Source: Kitasatospora fiedleri (GTDB taxonomy: Bacteria; Actinomycetota; Actinomycetes; Streptomycetales; Streptomycetaceae). Taken from it: DNA of 64,000 nucleotides. Below, piece by piece: positions 18,437 through 26,072 of this stretch. Where the stretch lies: positions 6,105,001-6,169,000 of the forward strand of contig NZ_OX419519.1 of the NCBI RefSeq assembly GCF_948472415.1, written 5' to 3'. The stretch's first letter is position 1, and each line of letters begins with the position of its first letter. Below the pieces are notes generated by a model. That model was not told the origin of the DNA. It did no database searches and saw nothing but the letters and a program-made list of their open reading frames with translations. The position numbers and the translations under genes are program-made.

Positions 18437-19368
18437 GCGGCGTGCTGACCGTCGGCGAGACCATGGCCGCCCTGCGCACCGCCGCCCCGCTGCGGCTCGG
18501 CGGCCCCGCCCGGCTCTCCGTCGCCGGCTCGGAGAGCAACGTCGCCATCGGCCTGGCCCGGCTCGGCCACGAGGCGCACTGGCTCGGCGCGGTCGGCGCC
18601 GACCAGCCCGGCGAACTCGTCCTGCGCACCCTGCGAGCCGAAGGCGTCGGCCTGCGGTACGCCCGCACCGCGCCCGGGGCGCCCACCGGCTTCATCGCCT
18701 TCGACCGGGCCGCGCACGACACCACCCGGGTCAGCTACCACCGCACCGGCTCCGCCGGGTCCACCCTCACCGCCGCCGAGACCGCCGCCGCCGTCGCCTC
18801 CTGCGCCCCCGAACTGGTGCACCTCACCGGCATCACCCCGGCGCTGTCCGCCACCGCCCGGGCCGCGACCCTGGCCGCCGCCCGCACCGCCCGGGCCGCC
18901 GGCGCCCGGGTCACCCTCGACGTCAACTACCGGGCCCGGCTGTGGAGTCGGGACGAGGCCGCCGCCGTGCTGGGCGAACTGCTGCCGTGGGTGCACACCG
19001 TCTTCGCCTCCGAGGACGAACTCGACCTCCTCACCCCCGCCGCCGACCCCGTCCCCGACCTGCTGGCCCGGGGCGCGGCCGAGGTGGTCGTCACCGCCGG
19101 AGCGGCCGGGGCGCACGCGCACACCCCCGACGGCAGCCGCTCGCTGGCCGCCCTGCCGGTCACGGTGGCCGACAGCATCGGCGCGGGCGACGCCTTCGTC
19201 GCCGGCTACCTCTCCGCCGCGCTCGACGGACTGCCGACGGAGGACCGCCTCGCCCGCGGCGTCACCGCCGGAGCCTTCTGCGTCGGCGGCCACGGCGACT
19301 GGGAGTCCCTGCCCACCCGCGCCGACCTGGCGCTCCTCGCCCGCGGCGGGGGCACCGCCCTGCGCTGA
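18433..19368 (+). CDS. kdgK: PfkB-family 2-keto-3-deoxygluconate (KDG) kinase
   Basis: A 311-aa ribokinase-like protein with an N-terminal GETMAALRT start, the glycine-rich substrate region AGSESNVAIGLARLG, DVNYRARLWS and the anion-hole/catalytic motif SIGAGDAFVAGYLSA near residue 250. Length and order match PfkB sugar kinases. Coupled to the KDPG aldolase by ATGA, it should phosphorylate KDG or its galacto epimer to the aldolase substrate. The DHDPS-type gene in the same locus offers a possible parallel non-phosphorylating route. Confidence 0.85.
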   Translation: MSGVLTVGETMAALRTAAPLRLGGPARLSVAGSESNVAIGLARLGHEAHWLGAVGADQPGELVLRTLRAEGVGLRYARTAPGAPTGFIAFDRAAHDTTRVSYHRTGSAGSTLTAAETAAAVASCAPELVHLTGITPALSATARAATLAAARTARAAGARVTLDVNYRARLWSRDEAAAVLGELLPWVHTVFASEDELDLLTPAADPVPDLLARGAAEVVVTAGAAGAHAHTPDGSRSLAALPVTVADSIGAGDAFVAGYLSAALDGLPTEDRLARGVTAGAFCVGGHGDWESLPTRADLALLARGGGTALR

Positions 19369-19405
19369 CCGGCCCGCGGGAGCGCCGGCGGCAGGTCAAG
19401 ATTCG

Positions 19406-19419
19406 GCAATGATTTTCAT
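19406..19419. promoter_or_regulatory. Zur-box-like site 1 upstream of the zinc ABC operon
   Basis: GGCAATGATTTTCA matches, on the minus strand, most of the streptomycete Zur consensus TGAAAATCATTTTCA. It lies about 90 nt before znuA in the only AT-rich patch of the region. Zur with zinc would repress from here. Confidence 0.55.
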
Positions 19420-19441
19420 CTCGACCATGATCTCGTGGTGA

Positions 19442-19456
19442 TGAAAACCGTTTCCA
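19442..19456. promoter_or_regulatory. Zur-box-like site 2
   Basis: TGAAAACCGTTTCCA is a near-perfect palindrome differing little from the Zur consensus. It is centred about 33 bp after site 1 and 55 nt before the znuA start. Paired boxes imply tight zinc-dependent repression of the downstream operon. Confidence 0.65.
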
Positions 19457-19503
19457 TCTATGGTGAGGGGGTTCGCACCCCCCTGCCGAGGAGCACCACC
19501 GCC

Positions 19504-20580
19504 ATGCGCATCTCCGCGCCCGCCCGACCTGCCCGACCTGCCCGACCTGCCCGACCCGTCCGACCCGTCCGACCCGTCCGACCCGTCCGACCCGCCCGAT
19601 CCGCCCGATCCGCCCGACCGGTCCGGCTCGCCGCCGTCACCGCCGCCGCGCTGGCGCTGGCCGCCACCGCCGCCTGCTCGACCAGCCCCGCCACGTCCGA
19701 CGCCGCCACGGGGACGGCGGGCGCGGCGGCGGGTGCGGCAGGTGCGGCAGGTGCGGCGGGGAAGACCATTCGGGTCGCCGCCGCGGAGAGCTTCTGGGGG
19801 TCCCTCGCCGCCCAACTCGGCGGCGAGCACGTCGAGGTGAGCGACATCATCAGCAACCCGGACGCCGACCCGCACGACTACGAGCCGACCGCCGCCGACG
19901 GCCGCACCGTGGCCGGCGCCCGGTACGTCATCACCAACGGCATCGGCTACGACGCCTGGGCGGACAAGCTGCTCGCCGCCAACCCCGCCCCCGACCGCAC
20001 CGCGCTCAAGGTCGGCGACCTGGTCGGCGTCCAGGAGGGCGGCAACCCGCACCAGTGGTACTCCCCGGCCGGCGTGCACCGGGTGATCGACCGGATCACC
20101 GAGGACTACAAAAAACTCGACCCCGCCGACGCCGCCTACTTCGACCAGCGCCGGACCGAGTTCCTCGGCACCGCGCTCGCCCCCTACGACCAGCTGATCG
20201 CGCAGATCAAGGCCACCTACGCCGGCACCCCGATCGGCGCCTCCGAGTCGATCGTCACCCCGCTCGCCGAGGGCCTCGGCCTCCGGCTCCTCACCCCCGA
20301 GGGCCTGCTCGACGCCGTCAGCGAGGGCGCCGACCCGACGGCCGCCGACAAGTCCACCGCCGACCGGCAGATCAGCGGCAGGCAGATCAGCATCTACGTC
20401 TACAACAGCCAGAACGACACCCCGGACATCAAGGCCCAGGTCCAGGCCGCCAAGGCGCAGGGCATACCCGTCGCCACCGTCACCGAGACGCCGGACCCGG
20501 CCACCGCCTCCTTCCAGGACTGGCAGCTCGCCGAACTCCGGGGCATCGCGGACGCGTTGAAGCAGGCGACTGGCAAGTGA
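19504..20580 (+). CDS. znuA: Zinc ABC transporter substrate-binding lipoprotein
   Basis: A 358-aa cluster A-I metal-binding protein. A long Arg-Pro repeat n-region (residues 7-39) precedes a hydrophobic segment and lipobox ATAAC, giving a lipid-anchored protein. Metal-site segments include NPDADPHDYEPT, GGNPHQWYSP and GASESIVTPLAEGLG. The His-rich loop seen in many ZnuA proteins is absent, so manganese cannot be excluded, but Zur-like boxes upstream favour zinc. The ATG at 19504 follows GAGGAG by 10 nt; an ATG at 19435 would run through the second Zur box and is rejected. Confidence 0.85.
   Translation: MRISAPARPARPARPARPVRPVRPVRPVRPARSARSARPVRLAAVTAAALALAATAACSTSPATSDAATGTAGAAAGAAGAAGAAGKTIRVAAAESFWGSLAAQLGGEHVEVSDIISNPDADPHDYEPTAADGRTVAGARYVITNGIGYDAWADKLLAANPAPDRTALKVGDLVGVQEGGNPHQWYSPAGVHRVIDRITEDYKKLDPADAAYFDQRRTEFLGTALAPYDQLIAQIKATYAGTPIGASESIVTPLAEGLGLRLLTPEGLLDAVSEGADPTAADKSTADRQISGRQISIYVYNSQNDTPDIKAQVQAAKAQGIPVATVTETPDPATASFQDWQLAELRGIADALKQATGK
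19522..19620 (+). repeat. Eleven-copy 9-bp coding minisatellite in znuA
   Basis: Eleven tandem units of the type GCCCGACCT/GTCCGACCC run in frame, encoding (Ala/Val)-Arg-(Pro/Ser) repeats at the very N-terminus of the ZnuA signal peptide. The units differ mainly at two positions, consistent with slippage expansion. The repeat enlarges the positively charged n-region. Confidence 0.9.
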
Positions 20581-21539
20581 CCGCCGCACCCGCCGAGCGC
20601 GCCATGACCCGCCCGTCCGACCCCGGCCCCGCCGCCGGAAGCAGCCCCGGCCCCGTCGTCGGAAGCAGCCCCGGCCCCGCCGCAAGCAGCCCCGGCCCCG
20701 TCGTCGGAAGCAGCCCCGGCCCCGGCCCCGCCGTCGGCCGGCCCGTGCTCGAACTGCGCGGCGCCGCCGCCCGGGCCGGTGGGCGCACCCTCTGGTCCGA
20801 CGTCGAACTCACCGCCCGGGAAGGGGAGTTCACTGCCGTTCTCGGACCCAACGGGGTCGGCAAGTCCACCCTGGTCAAGCTGCTGCTCGGCGCGGTGCCG
20901 GCCGCCGCCGGAGAGGTCCGCGTCCCGGAGCGCACCGCCATCGGCTACCTGCCGCAGCGCCGCACCTTCGACGCGGGCGTCCGAATCCGCGGCACCGACC
21001 TCGTCCGCCTCGGCCTCGACGGCCACCGCTGGGGCGTCCCGCTCCCCGGCCTGCGCGCCGCCACCCGGGCCCGCCGCCGCCTCGCCCGTCAACGCGTCGA
21101 CGAGGCCATCGAGTTGACCGGCGCCACCGGCTACGCCCGACGGCCGGTCGGCCAGTGCTCCGGCGGCGAGCAGCAGCGCCTGCTGCTCGCCCAGGCACTC
21201 GTCACCCGCCCCCGGCTGCTGCTGCTCGACGAACCGCTCGACAGCCTCGACCTGCCCAACCAGAGTGCCGTCGCCGCGCTGCTCGGCCGGATCTGCCGGG
21301 AGAGCGGGGTGTGCGTCGTCATGGTCGCCCACGACGTCAACCCGATCCTGCACCACCTCGACCGGGTGGTGTACCTCGCCGAGGGCCGGGCCGTCTCCGG
21401 CCCGCCGGCCGAGGTGATCACCTCCGCCACCCTCAGCCGCCTGTACGGCGCCCCCGTCGAGGTGCTGCGCACCGGGGACGGCCGACTGGTCGTGGTCGGC
21501 GTGCCCGAGGACTGCCGGAGCTGTGGCCCGTGCTGCTAG
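20577..21539 (+). CDS. znuC: Zinc ABC transporter ATPase with Cys-rich tail
   Basis: About 320 aa. An N-terminal low-complexity Ser-Pro-Gly tail built from repeats of SSPGPVVG precedes a standard ABC domain: Walker A GPNGVGKSTL, Q-loop YLPQRRTF, signature CSGGEQQR, Walker B LLLLDEPLDSLD and H-loop VAHDVN. The start is a GTG overlapping the znuA stop (GTGA); an ATG at 20604 is the alternative. The last eight residues, CRSCGPCC, are unusual for this family and could bind metal. It powers the two permeases encoded downstream. Confidence 0.85.
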   Translation: MTAAPAERAMTRPSDPGPAAGSSPGPVVGSSPGPAASSPGPVVGSSPGPGPAVGRPVLELRGAAARAGGRTLWSDVELTAREGEFTAVLGPNGVGKSTLVKLLLGAVPAAAGEVRVPERTAIGYLPQRRTFDAGVRIRGTDLVRLGLDGHRWGVPLPGLRAATRARRRLARQRVDEAIELTGATGYARRPVGQCSGGEQQRLLLAQALVTRPRLLLLDEPLDSLDLPNQSAVAALLGRICRESGVCVVMVAHDVNPILHHLDRVVYLAEGRAVSGPPAEVITSATLSRLYGAPVEVLRTGDGRLVVVGVPEDCRSCGPCC

Positions 21540-22441
21540 CCGACACCGCCGCACCGGCCTTCTCCTGGAACCTCGCCGCCGACCTCCGGGAGATGTGGTC
21601 CTACCTCTTCATGGTCAACGCGTTCCGGGCCGGGGCCGTGGTCGCCGTGGTCGCGTCCGCCGCCGGCTGGTTCATGGTGCTGCGCCGGCAGACCTTCGCC
21701 GGGCACACCCTGTCCGTGGTGGCCTTCCCCGGCGCCGCGCTCGCCACCCTGCTCGGCCTGCCCGTCCCGCTCGGCTACCTCGGCGCCTGCACGGCCGCCG
21801 CCCTCGGCCTCGCCCTGCTGCGCGACAGCGGCCGGGCCGGGGCGGCGCAGGAGTCCGCGGCCACCGGCACCGTGCAGGCGTTCGCCCTGGCCTGCGGCTT
21901 CCTCTTCGTCACCCTCTACAAGGGGCTGCTCGGCGGCCCGCAGGCCCTGCTGTTCGGGACCTTCCTGGGCATCACCACCGGCCAGGTCGTGCTGCTCACC
22001 GCGGTCGGCGCGGCCGTCCTGCTGGCACTGGCCCTGATCGCCCGGCCGCTGCTGTTCGCCACCCTCGACCCGGACGTCGCCGCCGCCCGCGGCGTCCCCG
22101 TCCGGCTGCTCGGCGCCGCCTTCCTGCTCCTGCTGGGCACCGCGACGGCCGAGGCCGGGCAGATCACCGGCAGCCTGCTGGTCTTCGCCCTGCTGGTGAT
22201 GCCCGCCGCCACCGCCCAGGTGCTGACCGCCCGGCCCGTCCTCGGCCTGCTGCTGAGCGCCGTGATCGGCCTCGCGGCCTGCTGGCTCGGCCTGTTCGCC
22301 GCCTACTACCAGCCCTACCCGCTCGGCTTCTTCGTCACCACCTTCGCCTTCGCCGGCTACCTGCTGGCCCACCTCGGCCGCGCCCTGCACACCGCCCTCG
22401 GCCGCACCCGCGGCCCGCTGCCCACCGGAGCACCGGCATGA
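21530..22441 (+). CDS. znuB: Zinc ABC transporter permease 1
   Basis: About 303 aa from a GTG at 21530 (GGAG 10 nt upstream), overlapping the ATPase 3' end. An ABC-3 family permease with about eight hydrophobic segments: RAGAVVAVVASAAGWFMVLRRQTFAGHTLS is the family's conserved N-terminal block, and PLLFATLDPDVAAARGVPV is the cytoplasmic coupling region. It transports zinc or manganese across the inner membrane, probably as a heterodimer with the second permease 116 nt downstream. Confidence 0.85.
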   Translation: MLLADTAAPAFSWNLAADLREMWSYLFMVNAFRAGAVVAVVASAAGWFMVLRRQTFAGHTLSVVAFPGAALATLLGLPVPLGYLGACTAAALGLALLRDSGRAGAAQESAATGTVQAFALACGFLFVTLYKGLLGGPQALLFGTFLGITTGQVVLLTAVGAAVLLALALIARPLLFATLDPDVAAARGVPVRLLGAAFLLLLGTATAEAGQITGSLLVFALLVMPAATAQVLTARPVLGLLLSAVIGLAACWLGLFAAYYQPYPLGFFVTTFAFAGYLLAHLGRALHTALGRTRGPLPTGAPA

Positions 22442-22560
22442 CCGGCACCCGCCACCGGCCCGCCTCGTCGGCCGTCGCCGCGATCGCCCTCGCCATCGGC
22501 GCCGCCCCGCCGCCCGGTGCGTCCGGCCACCGCCCGCCCCTCGGAGCACCGGAACGATGA
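22438..22560 (+). CDS. 40-aa small ORF between the two zinc permease genes
   Basis: The ATG overlaps the stop of permease 1 (ATGA) and the TGA overlaps the start of permease 2 (ATGA), so the ORF fits exactly between them. The peptide begins MTGTRHRPASSAVAAIALAIGAAPPPGASG, with a short basic N-terminus and a hydrophobic Ala-rich core, like a small exported or membrane peptide. No family recognised. It may be a real microprotein of the operon, or simply a linker allowing ribosomes to re-initiate. No independent ribosome binding site is visible. Confidence 0.4.
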   Translation: MTGTRHRPASSAVAAIALAIGAAPPPGASGHRPPLGAPER

Positions 22561-23426
22561 ACGCCCTCCACCAGCCCTTCTTCCAGCACGCCCTGCTGGC
22601 CGGCACCGCGATCGCCCTCGCCTCCGGCCTGGTCGGGTACTTCCTGGTGCTGCGCGCCCAGACCTTCACCGGCGACACCCTCAGCCACGTCGCCTTCACC
22701 GGCGCCATGGCCGCCCTCGCCGGCGGCTACGACCTGCGACTCGGCCTGTTCGCCGCCACGGTCGGCGCCGCCCTGCTGCTCGGCGCGCTCGGCCGCCGGG
22801 GCCGACCCGACGACGTGGTCATCGGCACCCTGTTCTCCTGGGTCCTCGGTCTCGGCACCTTCTTCCTCACCCTGTACGCGACCCACCGCGGCGCCGACCG
22901 GGGCAACGCCGGGATCAGCGTCCTGTTCGGCTCCGTCTACGGCCTGGACGGCGCCCGGGCCGCCACCGCCGCCGCGATCGCGGCCGTCATCGCCGCGGCC
23001 GTCCTGCTGATCGCCCGCCCGCTGCTGTTCGCCACCCTCGACGAAGCCGTCGCCGCCGCCCGCGGCGTGCGCACCGGCACGCTCGGCCTGGTCTTCCTCG
23101 CGCTGGTCGGCGCCTGCGCGGCCGAGGCCACCCAGGCGGTCGGCTCGCTGCTCCTGCTCGGACTGCTCGCCGCGCCCGCCGGCACCGCCGTCCGGCTCAC
23201 CGACCGCCCCTACCGGGCGCTCGGCCTCTCCGCCGCCCTCGCCGTCCTGGAGATGTGGGCCGGACTCGCCCTCTCCGTCACGGTGCCCCGACTGCCGCCC
23301 AGCTTCAGCATCATGGCGGTCGCCACCGCCTGCTACGCCGCCGCGCTGCTGGTCCGCCCGCAGGCCCGGCTCCGTCCGGCGGTCCCTCCGGCGGTCCGTC
23401 CGGCGGTCCCTCCGGCCGCGCGCTGA
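22557..23426 (+). CDS. znuB: Zinc ABC transporter permease 2
   Basis: A 289-aa ABC-3 family permease similar in order to permease 1: ASGLVGYFLVLRAQTFTGDTLSHVAFTGAM, then PLLFATLDEAVAAARGVRTG. Eight or so membrane segments are visible. The C-terminal tail is a Pro/Ala/Arg repeat (RPAVPPAVRPAVPPAAR) built from short GC-rich direct repeats. It is the last gene of the operon; having two distinct permeases suggests a heterodimeric channel, as in other actinobacterial zinc importers. Confidence 0.87.
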   Translation: MNALHQPFFQHALLAGTAIALASGLVGYFLVLRAQTFTGDTLSHVAFTGAMAALAGGYDLRLGLFAATVGAALLLGALGRRGRPDDVVIGTLFSWVLGLGTFFLTLYATHRGADRGNAGISVLFGSVYGLDGARAATAAAIAAVIAAAVLLIARPLLFATLDEAVAAARGVRTGTLGLVFLALVGACAAEATQAVGSLLLLGLLAAPAGTAVRLTDRPYRALGLSAALAVLEMWAGLALSVTVPRLPPSFSIMAVATACYAAALLVRPQARLRPAVPPAVRPAVPPAAR

Positions 23427-23638
23427 CCGCGCCCCGGCCCCGGCGCCTCACGGCCGGGGCGGAAACCGGCCCCCGGAAACCGGCCCCCGGAAACAGGGTG
23501 GGTTCAGGACCGACGGAGAGTAACCCGGAGATCACCGAAGGCACTTCGCATGCCGGCACCGGATACTGGCGTCGTCTCCGGCGAACGGCAATGCCGGACC
23601 GGCCCGTTCGGGCCCGGGCCGGAGACAGGTGCTTGGCC
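23427..23638 (+). promoter_or_regulatory. Intergenic region with 14-bp direct repeats
   Basis: Contains two and a half tandem copies of a 14-bp unit (GGAAACCGGCCCCC) at about 23461-23494, then a less GC-rich stretch 23505-23570 likely to hold the promoter of the following gene. Confidence 0.35.
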
Positions 23639-24223
23639 ATGACCGCGATGCTCGATCGTGCGACGACGCCCACCGCTCTGGAATCCACCCCACGGTTCTC
23701 CCTCGCCCCCCAGGGCGTCCGGCCCGGTCGGCTGGACGGGGCCCGGTGGCCCCGGTCGCGGGACCTCCTCCTCGAACTGCCCTCCCTGGCCGCCGAACTC
23801 GACCGGCGGTGGGGCCGGGTCACCCGGATCACCGTCAACCCCGCACAGTGGCCCGTCATCCCCCGGCGCATCCCGGTCACCGGGCACACCGTCCACGCGG
23901 GCTGGTTCACCGTCGAGCAGGACGAGCACCTGATCAGGGTCTGCTCGTACACCCCGCGCAGGCTGGACCTGCTGGTCGTCCCGCCGGAGACGGACCCCGC
24001 CGACGCGGCCCGGCTGATGGCCGCGGCGGCCGACCCGACCGGCACCCGGACGGCGAGCACACTGCTCGCCGCGTCCGCGCAGCCGGGTGACGACCCGGCG
24101 GGGGCGGCGGCCCGTTCCGGCTTCCTGCCGTCGGCCGCCGGGCCCGCCGACGGAGCCGGCGCGGCCGGGGAACGGGCCGAGGTCGCCCGCGACCGGGCCG
24201 CCGCCTGGCCCGGACGGGCGTGA
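23639..24223 (+). CDS. DUF5994-like protein
   Basis: A 194-aa soluble protein. The segment PRFSLAPQGVRPGRLDGARWPRSRDLLLELP, followed by WGRVTRITVNPAQWPVIPRRIPV and GWFTVEQDEHLIRVCSYTPRRLDLLVVPPE, matches my recollection of the actinobacterial DUF5994 family, whose function is unknown. The Ala-rich C-terminus (about residues 140-194) is poorly conserved-looking. The ATG at 23639 is 10 nt after AGG; an ATG at 23648 is possible. A strong terminator follows. Confidence 0.65.
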   Translation: MTAMLDRATTPTALESTPRFSLAPQGVRPGRLDGARWPRSRDLLLELPSLAAELDRRWGRVTRITVNPAQWPVIPRRIPVTGHTVHAGWFTVEQDEHLIRVCSYTPRRLDLLVVPPETDPADAARLMAAAADPTGTRTASTLLAASAQPGDDPAGAAARSGFLPSAAGPADGAGAAGERAEVARDRAAAWPGRA

Positions 24224-24255
24224 CGAGGGGCGGCCGACGGGCCGTTCGCGGGTGC

Positions 24256-24287
24256 GGGGCGCCCGGTCGATCGTGACCGGGCGCCCC
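24256..24287. terminator. Strong bidirectional terminator hairpin
   Basis: GGGGCGCCCGGTC (24256-24268) and GACCGGGCGCCCC (24275-24287) form a perfect 13-bp stem around GATCGT. It sits between convergent genes and should end both transcripts. Confidence 0.85.
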
Positions 24288-24316
24288 GTCCGTGCCGCGG
24301 GGTGGACGGGGCCGGG

Positions 24317-24472
24317 TCACCAGTAGTGACGGCGGCCGGCGATCTCGTGCCCGAGCGCGCCCGCGAGCACCAGGCCGAGGCCGATGACCGCGAGGATGAT
24401 GCCGATGGTCCACAGGACCGGGATGCCGGCGATGAAGCCGATGACGAGGAGGATGACTCCGAGGGTGATCAT
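24317..24472 (-). CDS. 51-aa DUF6131-like small membrane protein
   Basis: Translation gives two hydrophobic helices: MITLGVILLVIGFIAGIPVL, then WTIGIILAVIGLGLVLAGAL, followed by a short polar tail ending GRRHYW. This pattern is familiar from small actinobacterial DUF6131-type membrane proteins of unknown role. The ATG at 24472 is preceded by GAAGG at 5 nt. Probably monocistronic; the terminator at 24256-24287 lies after its stop. Confidence 0.75.
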   Translation of the reverse strand: MITLGVILLVIGFIAGIPVLWTIGIILAVIGLGLVLAGALGHEIAGRRHYW

Positions 24473-24574
24473 GATGGCCTTCGTTTCTGTTCCCTCTGGT
24501 GGAGCGGTGCTCCGCTGGGCGGAGGCGGTGCTGTTCCCTTCGACGACGGTGGCGGTCCCCGGTGCGGCGGGGGG

Positions 24575-25270
24575 TCAGGGCGGTTCGGCGGCGAGGCCGG
24601 GGAGGAGGAGGTCGAGGCCGCGTTCGAGTTCGGCGGCCCCGTCGTAGCGGGCGAGTTCGGGGGCGAGGCCGCGCAGGACGGGGAACTCGCGGATCGGGAG
24701 CCGGTACAGGCCCAGCCGGAGCAGGGCGTCGGTCTCGTCGGGGTTGTCGACGAGTTCCTGCAGCTCGTTGAGGACGTGGCCGTGCAGCAGCCCGATCAGG
24801 GAGCGGTAGGCGTGCAGGGCGGCGGTGCCCGTGAAGCCCGCCCTGACGAGCAGGGCGAGGATGGCTTCGAGCGGGCGGAGGGTGCCGGCGGGCCGCAGCG
24901 CGAGCGGCGTGGCGAGGGGGCGGGTGACCAGCAGGGGGACGGCGTTGGGGTGGTCGAGGGCGAGTCGGCGGTAGCCGCGGGCGAAGGCGCGCAACTGGCC
25001 GCTCCAGTCGGGGTCGTCGGCGTCGACGGTGAGCCGGCGCAGCAGCGTGTCGGCGACGCCGTCGAGGAGGGCGGCCTTGTTGGGGGCGTGCCGGTACAGG
25101 CTCATCGGATCGCGCCCGAGGGCCCGGGCCAGCCGCCGCATCGACAGCTTGTCGACGCCGTCCCGGTCGACGATCTCCAGCGCGCAGCCCAGCACCCGCT
25201 CCAGGCTGAGCCGCTCCACGGCGGGTGGTTCGACCTCCCGCGCGGGGGCGGGAGCCTCGGAAACGGCCAT
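24575..25270 (-). CDS. TetR family transcriptional regulator
   Basis: A 231-aa TetR protein. The N-terminal helix-turn-helix reads LSLERVLGCALEIVDRDGVDKLSMRRLARALGRDPMSLYRHAPNKAALLD in pieces, followed by a TetR_C-type ligand domain (ALRPAGTLRPLEAILALLVRAGF, then AYRSLIGLLHGHVLNELQEL). The ATG at 25270 has GAGGAGGTG upstream, deciding the start. It is divergent from the gene at 25412, with a palindromic GGTGT-GG-ACACC (25344-25355) between them as a likely operator. Confidence 0.88.
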   Translation of the reverse strand: MAVSEAPAPAREVEPPAVERLSLERVLGCALEIVDRDGVDKLSMRRLARALGRDPMSLYRHAPNKAALLDGVADTLLRRLTVDADDPDWSGQLRAFARGYRRLALDHPNAVPLLVTRPLATPLALRPAGTLRPLEAILALLVRAGFTGTAALHAYRSLIGLLHGHVLNELQELVDNPDETDALLRLGLYRLPIREFPVLRGLAPELARYDGAAELERGLDLLLPGLAAEPP

Positions 25271-25411
25271 CGCGGCACCTCCTCGTCGGGCGGGCCTCGT
25301 CGTGCCGGGGTGAGCACCGGTGACGCGAAGTTCGTAGTCGTACGGTGTGGACACCAGTGTAGTCCGGACGTTGACTGTAGGCATACGACGTAGACCCCTT
25401 GGGGGCACGTC
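25271..25411. promoter_or_regulatory. Divergent promoter with candidate TetR operator
   Basis: Contains the inverted repeat GGTGT-GG-ACACC (about 25344-25355), flanked by related GTAGTCGTACG and ATACGACGTAG segments, and a TTGACT hexamer at 25371-25376 that could be a -35 for the rightward gene. It probably binds the TetR product. Confidence 0.4.
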
Positions 25412-26008
25412 ATGCTCGTCATCCCCGGACTTGTCCTCCTGGTCGCCGCGGCCGTCGTCGCGGTGGCGGGAATCCTCGGCAACACCGGCAGCGCACACCA
25501 ACTCACCGATCCCTTCGCGGTGTTCGGACACCACATGACCGGCTCCACCGGAATGCTGTTCCTCTGGGGCGTCGTGGTCGGAGCGGTCGGCATGCTCGGC
25601 CCGGCCCTCCTGCTGGCCGGCGTCCGGCGCGGCGCGACCGCCCGGCGCGGGCCGCGACACTCCCGCCGCGCGGCGGCGGACGCCCGCGAACGCCGAGACG
25701 CCCTCGCGGAGGAGCGCGCCCACGCGGAGGAGCGCGCCCGGGGCGAGGGGCGCGTCCGGGACGAGGAGCGCGTCCGGGACGAGGAGCGCGCCCGCGCCGA
25801 CGCGGAGTCGGCCGAGAGGCGCCGCGAGAAACGCCGCGGGGAGCGTCGTGAGGCGTACCGCCAGGAGTTCGCCCGACAGCGCGACGCCCTGGCCAAGGAG
25901 CCGGGTCACGCGCGGGAGCAGACCGCGGGCACCCGGACCGGCCCGATGCCGCAGGACGGCCCCGAACCCGGGAGCGCCGACGGGAGCCGCCAGTCGCACC
26001 TGCTGTGA
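25412..26008 (+). CDS. Membrane protein with two helices and a charged coiled-coil tail
   Basis: 198 aa. Residues 1-25 (MLVIPGLVLLVAAAVVAVAG) and about 45-70 (MLFLWGVVVGAVGMLGPALLLAG) are membrane helices. The rest is a highly charged Arg/Glu coiled coil with tandem RVRDEE and EERARG-like heptad units (about residues 90-155) and a Pro/Gly-rich tail. The layout resembles common actinobacterial membrane proteins of unknown function. It is controlled from the TetR divergent region, so the TetR may regulate it. Confidence 0.7.
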   Translation: MLVIPGLVLLVAAAVVAVAGILGNTGSAHQLTDPFAVFGHHMTGSTGMLFLWGVVVGAVGMLGPALLLAGVRRGATARRGPRHSRRAAADARERRDALAEERAHAEERARGEGRVRDEERVRDEERARADAESAERRREKRRGERREAYRQEFARQRDALAKEPGHAREQTAGTRTGPMPQDGPEPGSADGSRQSHLL

Positions 26009-26014
26009 CCCGGG

Positions 26015-26036
26015 CCGTCCCCGACGCGCGGGACGG
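26015..26036. terminator. Terminator hairpin between convergent genes
   Basis: CCGTCCC (26015-26021) pairs with GGGACGG (26030-26036) over an 8-nt loop, immediately after the stop at 26008 and before the HxlR stop at 26073. Confidence 0.6.
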
Positions 26037-26072
26037 TCGGGCAGTCGGGCAGTCGGGTAGGCGGGCAGCCGG

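Noticed and set aside
19435..19503. ATG at 19435 as znuA start
   Set aside because: It would place the second Zur box in the coding region and lacks a ribosome site; ATG 19504 follows GAGGAG.
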